From NCBI GenBank assembly GCA_964195155.1, contig CAXMOP010000049.1, positions 1 through 24,875 on the forward strand: a stretch of 24,875 nt of DNA, written 5' to 3'. This DNA is from JACZST01 sp964195155 (lineage in GTDB: Bacteria > Actinomycetota > Acidimicrobiia > Spongiisociales > UBA5794). Position numbers and translations under genes: made by a program. The notes under the pieces were generated by a model. That model worked only from the letters and a program-made list of their open reading frames with translations, made no database searches and was not told where the DNA came from. Below, piece after piece: positions 1-6,864 of this stretch; the stretch's first letter is position 1, and every line of letters starts with the position of its first letter.

Positions 1-105
1 ACGCACGGGCGGTCGGGTCTCACCAGGGTCTTTGCCGGCAGTGTCACCGCGGGGGTGGTCTCCCAATCCCGCCGTGCCGTGGTCGTGATCCGACCCGACA
101 GCTAG
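1..105 (+). CDS. Universal stress protein (UspA family), C-terminal end only
   Basis: Frame 1 is open from the window edge to a TAG at 103-105, giving about 34 residues. They read THGRSGLTRVFAGS and then a hydrophobic strand ending VVVIRPDS. This matches the end of UspA-type domains: the ATP-binding signature G-2x-G-9x-G-S/T, whose first glycine would lie just outside the window, followed by the last beta strand with a V-x-V-x-R-P ending. UspA proteins are cytoplasmic nucleotide-binding stress proteins. The gene runs in from the left and is convergent with the SDR gene; the two stop codons overlap in the palindrome CTAG (102-105). The short length limits certainty, but the motif spacing is specific. 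Confidence 0.8.
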   Translation, partial: THGRSGLTRVFAGSVTAGVVSQSRRAVVVIRPDS

Positions 106-896
106 GCGTTCAGCGAGACCAGCCGCCCGCCATCGACGGGAAGATTGACCCCGTTCACATAGGCGGCAGCTTCCGATGCGAGAAAGGCCACTACCGCGCC
201 GATGTCCTCGGGCGTGCCGAGGCGCCCGGTGGGAATCGAGGCGACCTGGGCGACGGCCATCTCTTCGATGGTGGTCCCGGCGAGCTCGGCGCGCCGCTCA
301 TTGGACGAGCGGAGACGGTCGGTATCGATGTACCCGGGGAGGACGTTGTTGACGGTGATGCCATAGCCACCCAACTCGGCCGCCAGGGTGCGAGCCCAGT
401 TCGCCACCGCAGCTCGGATCGTGTTGGACACGCCCAGACCGCGGATCGGGGTCACCACCGAAGTCGAAATGATGTTGATGATGCGCCCGTACCCCATTTC
501 GATCATGCCAGGCTGCACCGCCTGAACCAGCGCCTGGTTGGTGAGGATGTGCTGCTCGAAGGCGGCAGCGAGCGCCTCGGGAGCGGCCTCCTGGAGCGGG
601 CCGGCGCCCGGTCCGCCGGTGTTGTTGACCAGGATGGCGACCGGCCCATTGGCTGAAACGTCGTGGGCGGCGGCATCGCGAACGTCCTTCCAGCCGGCGA
701 AGTCGACCGCGATGAAATCGTGCTCCTGATCCACTGGTCGAGGGAGCTCACCCGCGATCGCCTCAAGGGCTTCAGCGTTGCGTGACATGAGCGTCACCGC
801 GGCCCCGTGACCTGCCAGGGCCACGGCGGATCCTTGCCCGATTCCTCGCGACCCGCCTCCTACCAAGGCGCGCCGTCCCTCCAGTGTCAAGGTCAT
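102..896 (-). CDS. SDR family oxidoreductase lacking the catalytic Tyr/Lys
   Basis: A 264-residue protein with the full classical SDR Rossmann fold: cofactor loop GGGSRGIG (13-20), NNTGG (91-95), a serine in IISTS (near 144), and the C-terminal PTGRLGTPEDIG and YVNGVNLPVDGG segments. It resembles 3-oxoacyl-ACP reductase-like SDRs. The usual YxxxK active site is replaced by SNTIR (157-161), so Tyr is Ser and Lys is Arg. A subfamily of bacterial SDR-like proteins with this change is known. The enzyme may therefore use another chemistry or serve as a binding protein, and the substrate is unknown. The ATG at 896 follows an excellent ribosome site, GGAGG, five bases upstream. The gene is divergent from the MetE-like gene at 966. 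Confidence 0.9.
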   Translation of the reverse strand: MTLTLEGRRALVGGGSRGIGQGSAVALAGHGAAVTLMSRNAEALEAIAGELPRPVDQEHDFIAVDFAGWKDVRDAAAHDVSANGPVAILVNNTGGPGAGPLQEAAPEALAAAFEQHILTNQALVQAVQPGMIEMGYGRIINIISTSVVTPIRGLGVSNTIRAAVANWARTLAAELGGYGITVNNVLPGYIDTDRLRSSNERRAELAGTTIEEMAVAQVASIPTGRLGTPEDIGAVVAFLASEAAAYVNGVNLPVDGGRLVSLNA

Positions 897-901
897 AGCA
901 A

Positions 902-910
902 CCTCCCTCC
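902..910 (-). promoter_or_regulatory. Shine-Dalgarno site of the SDR gene
   Basis: Read on the minus strand, GGAGGGAGG ends five bases before the ATG at 896. This fixes the SDR start. The rest of the 69-bp divergent interval (897-965) shows no promoter I could assign with confidence; GCGTTGC occurs twice near 933-950. Confidence 0.7.
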
Positions 911-965
911 GTCAAGCCGGAATCGGACGCTAGCGTTGCTCTGCGTTGCAATCGAGGTGCGATCG

Positions 966-2084
966 ATGGAGGGTGGCCCCCCGTATAGAGCCGATCATGT
1001 GGGCAGTTTCCTGCGACCGCCGCAGGTCCACCAGGCACGCCGTGCGCACGCCGAGGACCGCCTGTCGGCCGAGGGGCTGCGAGCGGTCGAGGACGAGGCG
1101 ATTCGCGCCCTGGTGATCCGTGAGGAAGCGGTCGGGCTGCGCGGCATCACCGACGGCGAGTATCGGCGAACCTTCTTCCACACCGATTTTCTCGAGCAGT
1201 TGGAAGGCGTCACCGTCACCGAGGGCAAGTTTCTCGCCAGATTCAAAAAGGATGACGGAACCGAGGTGGGGTTCACGCCACCGACCATGCTGGTTACCTC
1301 CCCGATCCGCCACGCCACGTCGATCCAGGGAGAGGACTTTGATTTCCTGGCGTCGGTGGTTACCCGTACCCCGAAGGTGTCGATTCCTTCACCGTCGATG
1401 CTCCACTTTCGCGGCGGGCGGGAGGCGGTGAGCGAGGAGACCTACCCCGACCTCGATCGGTTCTTCGACGATCTGACCGCGGCATACCGTGCGGAGATCG
1501 CCGACCTTGCGGCCCGCGGCTGCACCTACCTGCAACTCGATGACACCAACCTGGCCTATCTGTGCGACCCGGTGATCCGGGAGCGGACCGCGGCGAGGGG
1601 CGACGACCCGGATGACCTCGTCCACCTCTATGCGAAGCTGGTCAACGAATCGATTCGAGATCGGCCGGAGGGTATGACCGCGTCGATTCATCTCTGCCGG
1701 GGGAACTACCGCAGTGCCTGGGTGTCACAGGGCGGCTATGAGCCGGTGGCGGAGATCCTGTTCAACGAGATGGCCGTCGACGCCTTCTTCCTCGAGTACG
1801 ACGACGACCGCTCCGGTGATTTCGCCCCGCTCCGCCATGTGCCGGCGGACAAGGAGGTCATTCTTGGGCTGATGAGCTCGAAGAAGCCACAAGTCGACGA
1901 CGCCGACGCTGTGGCGCAACGCCTCGAAGAGGCGTTCACCTATCTCGACCCGGCCCAGACCGGGCTCAGCCATCAATGTGGATTCGCTTCAACGGTCGAC
2001 GGCAATGAGCTAACCGAGGACGACCAGTGGCGCAAGCTCGAACAGACCGTCGCCATCGCCGCCGACATCTGGTCGAATCACTAG
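966..2084 (+). CDS. Cobalamin-independent methionine synthase-like methyltransferase (YxjG-type)
   Basis: A 372-residue single-domain protein of the MetE C-terminal superfamily (TIM barrel, zinc-dependent methyl transfer to a thiol). The N-terminus YRADHVGSFLRP is typical of the YxjG/YxjH branch. The MetE zinc ligands are all present: H242 and C244 (IHLCRG), E277 (FLEYDD) and C338 (SHQCGF). It lacks the N-terminal half of full-length MetE (about 750 residues), so it may use a methyl donor other than polyglutamyl methyl-folate; this is inferred from the family. The frame is open from 807, but ATG 966 is preferred because GAGG lies eight bases upstream and homologues start at this point. A GTG at 957 is the alternative. 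A second member of the superfamily is at 14836-15876. Confidence 0.9.
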   Translation: MEGGPPYRADHVGSFLRPPQVHQARRAHAEDRLSAEGLRAVEDEAIRALVIREEAVGLRGITDGEYRRTFFHTDFLEQLEGVTVTEGKFLARFKKDDGTEVGFTPPTMLVTSPIRHATSIQGEDFDFLASVVTRTPKVSIPSPSMLHFRGGREAVSEETYPDLDRFFDDLTAAYRAEIADLAARGCTYLQLDDTNLAYLCDPVIRERTAARGDDPDDLVHLYAKLVNESIRDRPEGMTASIHLCRGNYRSAWVSQGGYEPVAEILFNEMAVDAFFLEYDDDRSGDFAPLRHVPADKEVILGLMSSKKPQVDDADAVAQRLEEAFTYLDPAQTGLSHQCGFASTVDGNELTEDDQWRKLEQTVAIAADIWSNH

Positions 2085-2115
2085 CCCGGGCAACACCTTC
2101 GACCGAAACGACCGG

Positions 2116-3318
2116 TCAGCGGGAGGTCGACTCTCCATCGAGACTTGTGGACGCGTTCCATGCGGCGACGGCACCGGCGGCGCTCTCGGCGATCGAGCCC
2201 AGCTCGATCATCGGAGAATCTCCGGCCGGTTTCCCCTGCGCGAAGTCTTCCTCGATGCCATCGCGAAAGCTCACGAGCTGGCGCTGCGCCCTTATCTTTC
2301 CCGCCCAGATCAGCGATCGCCACAGTGCACGGCGCAAGCCGCTTCCGGACAGACGCCCTGCCGTCGTGGTGAGCTCAGTGCCGCCGCCGTCGATCGGCGC
2401 CAGCTGATAGTCGATCACCATGGTGCTCGAACCGCCGGGGAGGTCGAGCGCCTGCTCGACCACCATCCGGTCGAAAGGCTCCCATTCGAGCACCACCTGC
2501 GGGGAGACGCTGTCGCCGTGGAAGCACTGATACGTAGAGCCGGGCCCAATCCGACCCGCCTTGCGGTCAGTTATCTCCATACGGTCGGATCCAAGCAGCA
2601 GTTTGCGAAACATCGGATCGCTCAGGTAATCCCACACGACCTGGGGTGGAAGCACGCTCTCCACCTCGATCGTGCCGAGCACCTCGCCCGGATCGAACAC
2701 GAAGCGATCGTGGGTTGCGCGTGCCTCGTACACGGGTTGCATGTCCGTGACCCACATCGAAGCCTCGCCGAGGTCTGGCACGGTCTCGATGTGGTGGACC
2801 ATTGAGGCGCCCGGGTCCTCGAAGCCAAGGGCTTCTACCGCGGCGTCGGTGCACAGCAGGTAGGCGCGGATGCCGGTGTCTGCGGTCACTGAGTTTTTCA
2901 GCAGCCGGTGGATGAGATTGACGTCGGTACCGAGCAGCTCGTCGTGGTCGCCGATCTTCTGGAGCACGAACGAGCCGAAGTGAACGAAGAACTTGAGGTC
3001 GAGTGACGACACGTTGGCGCAGGCGTTGCACTCACAGCTGTTGTTCAGCACCATCAACTCGATGGCCTTGCGAAAATCGACGTAGGTGGTCTCGATGGTC
3101 TCCAAGAACGTCTGACCACTCACGAACCCGGCTTCAAAGCCATAGCTGATGACGGCGTCGCCCTCGAGGCGCGAGATGATCAGTGGGCTCCGGGTGTGCT
3201 CGATCAAGAGCTCGAGGAGATCGGTGAGGGTTCCCTGGGCGTGCTCGAGCTCAGAGTCGTTCAGGTACGCCGTGTACCCGGTGATGTCCGCGATGAGGAT
3301 AAAGCCGCGCTGTTCCAT
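2116..3318 (-). CDS. DUF2652 (nucleotide cyclase-like) plus SRPBCC two-domain protein
   Basis: A 400-residue cytoplasmic protein. Residues 5-195 look like DUF2652, a relative of class III adenylate/guanylate cyclase domains: IADITGYTAYL (9-19, metal Asp D11), EGDAVISYG (52-60, second Asp D54) and TDVNLIHRLLK (131-141), which resembles the cyclase VN-x-x-x-R segment (N134, R138). A CECNAC cysteine cluster lies at 95-100. Residues 213-360 look like a START/SRPBCC ligand-binding domain (GTIEVESVLPPQVVWDYLSD onward). It is the last gene of the recQ run, 29 bp after the PLP enzyme. Whether it makes a cyclic nucleotide is unknown. The ATG at 3318 places the cyclase strand at the extreme N-terminus, as expected. 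Confidence 0.8.
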   Translation of the reverse strand: MEQRGFILIADITGYTAYLNDSELEHAQGTLTDLLELLIEHTRSPLIISRLEGDAVISYGFEAGFVSGQTFLETIETTYVDFRKAIELMVLNNSCECNACANVSSLDLKFFVHFGSFVLQKIGDHDELLGTDVNLIHRLLKNSVTADTGIRAYLLCTDAAVEALGFEDPGASMVHHIETVPDLGEASMWVTDMQPVYEARATHDRFVFDPGEVLGTIEVESVLPPQVVWDYLSDPMFRKLLLGSDRMEITDRKAGRIGPGSTYQCFHGDSVSPQVVLEWEPFDRMVVEQALDLPGGSSTMVIDYQLAPIDGGGTELTTTAGRLSGSGLRRALWRSLIWAGKIRAQRQLVSFRDGIEEDFAQGKPAGDSPMIELGSIAESAAGAVAAWNASTSLDGESTSR

Positions 3319-3347
3319 CTCGTTGCGAGCCTATCGCGGCGCCGCAC

Positions 3348-4469
3348 TCAGCGGTCTGAGGCGCTCAGGGCGCCGTCGAGATCTCGCCACAGATCCTCGG
3401 CATTTTCGATGCCGACGCTGAGGCGCAGCATCGATTCGGGCACGTGCTCCTGTCCGGGATTCGCCGCTCGTCGTTCCATCGTCGATTCGACGGCGCCGAG
3501 ACTGGTGGCGTGGCGGATAAGCCTGATGTTCTGGCACACGAGATCGGCGGCAGCGGCCCCACCGGCGACGTCGAACGAGATGATGGTGCCGTAACCACCG
3601 AGTTGCGCTGCCGCGATTTCGTGGGTGGGATGACTCGGCAGACCTGGATAGCGAACGATGTCCACCGCACGGTGCTCCTCGAGTCGTCCGGCCAGGATCT
3701 CGGCCGTGGCCTGGGCCCGGGCGAGTCGAAGCGCCAGGGTGCGTGCCCCGCGCAACGCCAGGTACGCCTCCAACGTCCCCGGCGTCGCACCAGCCAGCAT
3801 GCGCACGCTCCGCAGACGCCCGAGGAGCTCGTCGTCTCGCGTCGTGACCACCCCGGTGAGCAGGTCGGAGTGACCGCCGATGAACTTGGTCCCCGACTGC
3901 ATCGACACGTCGGCTCCCAGCTCGAGCGGCTGCTGGTTCAATGGTGTGGCAAACGTGTTGTCCACGCCAAGGATGGAGCCCGGCTTGCGGGGAGCAGCAC
4001 AGATCGCCGCGAGGTCCGCGACCGTGAGCATGGGGTTCGATGGAGATTCCAGCCAGATCAGGTCGGCGTGAGCCGCGGCATCGATCCAGGCCGCGGTGTC
4101 ATCGACCTCCAGATGGGTCAGGTTCCAGAGGCCGCGCTCGGCGCCGTCGGCGGCAAGCCCGAGAACTCCCTGATAACAATCCCGTGGCAGCACCACATTG
4201 GCCCCCGCTTGAAGCTGGTGGAAGAGGGCTGCGACCGCTGCCATACCGGAGGAGAACGCCACGGATTTACCGCGCTCCAAACCGCCCACGAGCTCCTCGA
4301 GCGCCTCCCAGGTCGGCGATCCGTCGTCGCGCGCATATCCGCGGAGATGCCCGAGGAGAAAATTCGACGCCGGGACCATCGGCGTATTGAGCGGATCGCC
4401 GGGCTCGGACGGCCGCCCCGCGGCCACCAACCAGGTATCTGCGGTGAGGTGGTGTTCGTCAAGCTTCAT
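3348..4469 (-). CDS. Cys/Met metabolism PLP-dependent enzyme (cystathionine gamma-synthase/lyase family)
   Basis: A 373-residue fold-type I PLP enzyme of the trans-sulfuration family, cytoplasmic and normally tetrameric. Visible motifs are SSGMAA (73-78, phosphate loop), ESPSNP (141-146), VDNTFATP (169-176, with the Asp that pairs with the pyridine nitrogen) and SMQSGTKFIGGHSD (189-202) with the Schiff-base lysine K195. Family members make or break cystathionine, homocysteine or methionine C-S bonds; sequence alone does not tell synthase from lyase here. ATG 4469 is chosen because GGGAGG lies five bases upstream. A TTG at 4502 that overlaps the recQ stop is less likely. The gene follows recQ by 29 bp, probably in one transcript. 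Confidence 0.88.
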   Translation of the reverse strand: MKLDEHHLTADTWLVAAGRPSEPGDPLNTPMVPASNFLLGHLRGYARDDGSPTWEALEELVGGLERGKSVAFSSGMAAVAALFHQLQAGANVVLPRDCYQGVLGLAADGAERGLWNLTHLEVDDTAAWIDAAAHADLIWLESPSNPMLTVADLAAICAAPRKPGSILGVDNTFATPLNQQPLELGADVSMQSGTKFIGGHSDLLTGVVTTRDDELLGRLRSVRMLAGATPGTLEAYLALRGARTLALRLARAQATAEILAGRLEEHRAVDIVRYPGLPSHPTHEIAAAQLGGYGTIISFDVAGGAAAADLVCQNIRLIRHATSLGAVESTMERRAANPGQEHVPESMLRLSVGIENAEDLWRDLDGALSASDR

Positions 4470-4474
4470 GGGTT

Positions 4475-4480
4475 CCTCCC
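4475..4480 (-). promoter_or_regulatory. Shine-Dalgarno site of the PLP enzyme
   Basis: On the minus strand, GGGAGG is followed by five bases and then the ATG at 4469. It decides the start in favour of this ATG over the in-frame TTG at 4502. Confidence 0.7.
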
Positions 4481-4498
4481 GTCGCGCCGACTCGTTCT

Positions 4499-6202
4499 TC
4501 AATCCTGCCCGGCATCCGACGCGCTGCGGATCGCCTCCAGAAAGGCATCGCCGAAGGTCTCCAGCTTCTTGGGGCCGACACCGCTGATTGACAGCAGCTC
4601 GGCTTCCGTTTTCGGCTGCGCCTCGGTCATTGCCAGCAGGGTGGCGTCACTGAACACCACATAGGCGGGGACGTTCCGCTCATCGGCCAGGCGCCGTCGC
4701 AACTGCTTCAACGCCTCGAAGAGCGGCGAGTCGCGCAACGCGTCGATCGCCGCAATGTCGGCCGGCCGTGTCGCTCGCGGTGTCTCCGTGATGCCCCCCA
4801 GGATGTCTGCTTCGAGGCAGATGTCACAGGACGTCCCGCATGGCGCCAGGCTTTCCCCAAACCAGCCCGCCACCGACTGATGGCGGCACGATCGCCGTTC
4901 TGCCCAGTCGTACATCGAGCGCACCTGGCGGCGATGCCACTCGGCGTGCTCGGAGGAATCGATCATCCGATCCAGGCTGATGACATCTGCCCACGAGTAG
5001 AAGAGGATGCAATCGCTGGGAAGGCCATCTCTTCCCGCCCTGCCGATCTCCTGGTAGTAGCCCTCGATGGACTTTGGCATGTCACGGTGGATGACGTACC
5101 GGACGTTGGACTTGTCGATTCCCATGCCGAACGCAACGGTGGCGCACACGACTTCGACGTCATCGCGGCTAAACGCGTCCTGCACGAGCGTGCGCTCTTC
5201 TGCTTCCATGCCGGCGTGGTAGGGGAGGGCTCGGATTCCGAGACTGGTGAGGTACTCGGCGGTCGACTCGGCCGACTTCCTCGACAGCGTATAGACGATG
5301 CCACTTTCGCCACGGCGAGCGAGACAGAGCTTGCCGATCGACTCCTTCACCCTGATACGGCGTCCGTCGTGCTCTCCTTTCTTGTACACGGAGATGTGCA
5401 GATTCGGTCGGAAGAACGAGCCGCGGAAGCGGACCGGCTCTGCGAGCCCGAGCTGGCTCTCGATATCCCTGGTGACCTCTGTGGTCGCGGTGGCGGTGAG
5501 GGCAAGCACGGGAACACCGAATCGCTCCTTGAGGCCGCGCAGGTTGCGGTAGGCGGGTCGAAAATCGTGGCCCCACTGGCTGATGCAGTGTGCCTCGTCG
5601 ACGGCGACGAGCCGCAGGTCGATGCCGGCGAGGGCAGACCCCACCGAGGCTTCGATCCCTTCCGGGGCCGCATACACCAGCTCGTATTCGCCACGTCGCA
5701 GCAGTTCGACGCGATTTCGCCGCTCCTCGGGCTCCAAACTGGAGTTGAGGAAGGTTGCTCTTACCCCGATCTCGGTCAGCCCATCGACCTGATCCTTCAT
5801 GAGGGCGATGAGCGGGGAAACGACGAGGGTCGTACCGCCGAGAACCCGGGCAACGAGCTGGTAGGCGAGCGACTTCCCGGCGCCGGTGGGCATGATCCCG
5901 ATGCAGTCCCTGCCGGTGATGACGGCCTCGATGATGTCGCGCTGTCCCGGTCGGAACGACGAATATCCGAAGGTGTCGCTGAGTTCCCGATCGACCGAGG
6001 CCATGCGGGCGTCGGTGATCGTGGCGGCGAGCTCCTGGAGGGATGCGACGCTGACGGACGAGAAGGCTGCGGGATGGGTGTGCCACGCGTTCCGAAGCTC
6101 GGCGAGCAGATCGGCGCTCTGATCGATGTGGTCTGCTGCGATCAGTGATCGAATTTGGTCGATCTGCTCGGGTACCTCGGTGGCCCCCTGCTGTTCGGTC
6201 AC
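4499..6202 (-). CDS. recQ: RecQ-family ATP-dependent DNA helicase without winged-helix domain
   Basis: A 567-residue SF2 3'-5' helicase. Residues 1-70 are a helical extension. The helicase core follows: Q-motif region GYSSFRPGQ (79-87), Walker A MPTGAGKS (104-111), DEAH (202-205), the aromatic-rich loop ISQWGHDFRPAYRNL (207-221), ALTATAT (234-240) and motif VI QEIGRAGRDG (384-393). The zinc subdomain has C439, C455, C459 and C462. An HRDC-like domain (about 493-562) contains ISGVGPKKLETFG. Only about 30 residues separate the zinc site from HRDC, so the usual winged-helix part of RQC (over 100 residues) is missing. The start is the GTG at 6202, which has no clear ribosome site; ATG 6004 is an alternative that would remove the extension. 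Confidence 0.92.
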   Translation of the reverse strand: MTEQQGATEVPEQIDQIRSLIAADHIDQSADLLAELRNAWHTHPAAFSSVSVASLQELAATITDARMASVDRELSDTFGYSSFRPGQRDIIEAVITGRDCIGIMPTGAGKSLAYQLVARVLGGTTLVVSPLIALMKDQVDGLTEIGVRATFLNSSLEPEERRNRVELLRRGEYELVYAAPEGIEASVGSALAGIDLRLVAVDEAHCISQWGHDFRPAYRNLRGLKERFGVPVLALTATATTEVTRDIESQLGLAEPVRFRGSFFRPNLHISVYKKGEHDGRRIRVKESIGKLCLARRGESGIVYTLSRKSAESTAEYLTSLGIRALPYHAGMEAEERTLVQDAFSRDDVEVVCATVAFGMGIDKSNVRYVIHRDMPKSIEGYYQEIGRAGRDGLPSDCILFYSWADVISLDRMIDSSEHAEWHRRQVRSMYDWAERRSCRHQSVAGWFGESLAPCGTSCDICLEADILGGITETPRATRPADIAAIDALRDSPLFEALKQLRRRLADERNVPAYVVFSDATLLAMTEAQPKTEAELLSISGVGPKKLETFGDAFLEAIRSASDAGQD

Positions 6203-6259
6203 GGCTGCGAAGGTAGTGCCGCGGGGAGGTCAATCACCCGGTGCGGGTCTGGCAACGGT

Positions 6260-6274
6260 GCTCGATCATCGAGC
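6260..6274. promoter_or_regulatory. Perfect 15-bp palindrome between divergent recQ and DUF1353 genes
   Basis: GCTCGAT-C-ATCGAGC is a perfect 7-bp inverted repeat around one base. It lies inside the 135-bp divergent interval 6203-6337, 58 bases from the recQ start and 64 from the DUF1353 start. It could be an operator or simply a small hairpin. It does not match the actinobacterial LexA box. No -35/-10 pair is convincing in this interval. Confidence 0.35.
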
Positions 6275-6337
6275 CGAGCGCCGATGACGCGGGTCGGATA
6301 GGCTTTCGCGGCGGGGGACGGAGTCGAGGAGCACGCG

Positions 6338-6775
6338 ATGAAGGCTCAGGTTCGAGCGTACGAGCAGGCACCGGTCGAGGTCGCTGCGTCGGCGCTTCCC
6401 CCACCGGTAGTCACCTACATCGGACCGGGCAACGTATGGCGTCTCGAGGAGGCCTATTCGTACCAGGACGGCGACAACGTGATCACGGTCCCGGCCGGGT
6501 TCGAGTTCGACCTAGCCTCGATTCCCCGTGCGCTCTGGTGGCTGATCTCGCCATTCGAGCTCTCGATCGCGGCGCCGCTCCTCCACGACTTCCTGTACCA
6601 ACACCAGGGCGATCCGCCCCCGGGATCGATCGTCCCGCCCCGGACCTACTCCCGGGCCGAAGCCGACGATCTCTTCCGCACGGTGATGGAGCAGGAGGGT
6701 GTGCCGTCCTGGCGCCGCAGCCTTGCCTACGCCGGGGTCCGTGCTTTCGGCTGGTTGGGTTGGAGGAAGGCCTAG
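6338..6775 (+). CDS. DUF1353 family protein
   Basis: A 145-residue protein. Its centre and C-terminus follow the DUF1353 pattern: VPAGFEFDLASIPRALWWL (residues about 51-69), AAPLLHDFLY, a spacer, then SRAEADDLFRTVMEQEGV and YAGVRAFGW at the end. DUF1353 proteins are found in phages and bacteria and have no assigned biochemical role; the conserved Asp, His-Asp and Glu residues suggest a hydrolase-like or metal site, but this is inference. No signal peptide or membrane span is evident. The ATG at 6338 follows GAGGAG about seven bases upstream. It stands alone on the plus strand, divergent from recQ and 89 bp ahead of the benzoate operon, so it may share its transcript. Confidence 0.8.
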   Translation: MKAQVRAYEQAPVEVAASALPPPVVTYIGPGNVWRLEEAYSYQDGDNVITVPAGFEFDLASIPRALWWLISPFELSIAAPLLHDFLYQHQGDPPPGSIVPPRTYSRAEADDLFRTVMEQEGVPSWRRSLAYAGVRAFGWLGWRKA

Positions 6776-6800
6776 TTCACGTTCGACGAATTCACCGACC

Positions 6801-6843
6801 GGCGGGTTGCTCGCTGCCCGCCACCGCCCGCGGGTCGCGCGGG
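6801..6843 (+). other. Two tandem GC-rich hairpins before the benzoate operon
   Basis: In the 89-bp gap between the DUF1353 gene and the ligase, GGCGGG (6801-6806) pairs with CCCGCC (6817-6822), and CCCGCG (6827-6832) pairs with CGCGGG (6838-6843). Both stems are perfect 6-mers. There is no T-run, so a simple intrinsic terminator is not supported. They may belong to a leader or a weak terminator. GC-rich DNA makes chance stems common. Confidence 0.3.
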
Positions 6844-6864
6844 CGCGGATGGTTGGTCTGAATC

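Noticed and set aside
3444..4664. 406-codon plus-strand frame opposite the PLP enzyme
   Set aside because: Antisense to a gene with intact PLP motifs and a good ribosome site; the product is Arg-rich and featureless.
4880..6148. 422-codon open frame on the plus strand opposite recQ
   Set aside because: It is the complement of a clear helicase with all motifs; the translation has no recognisable domain and fits a GC-rich antisense shadow.
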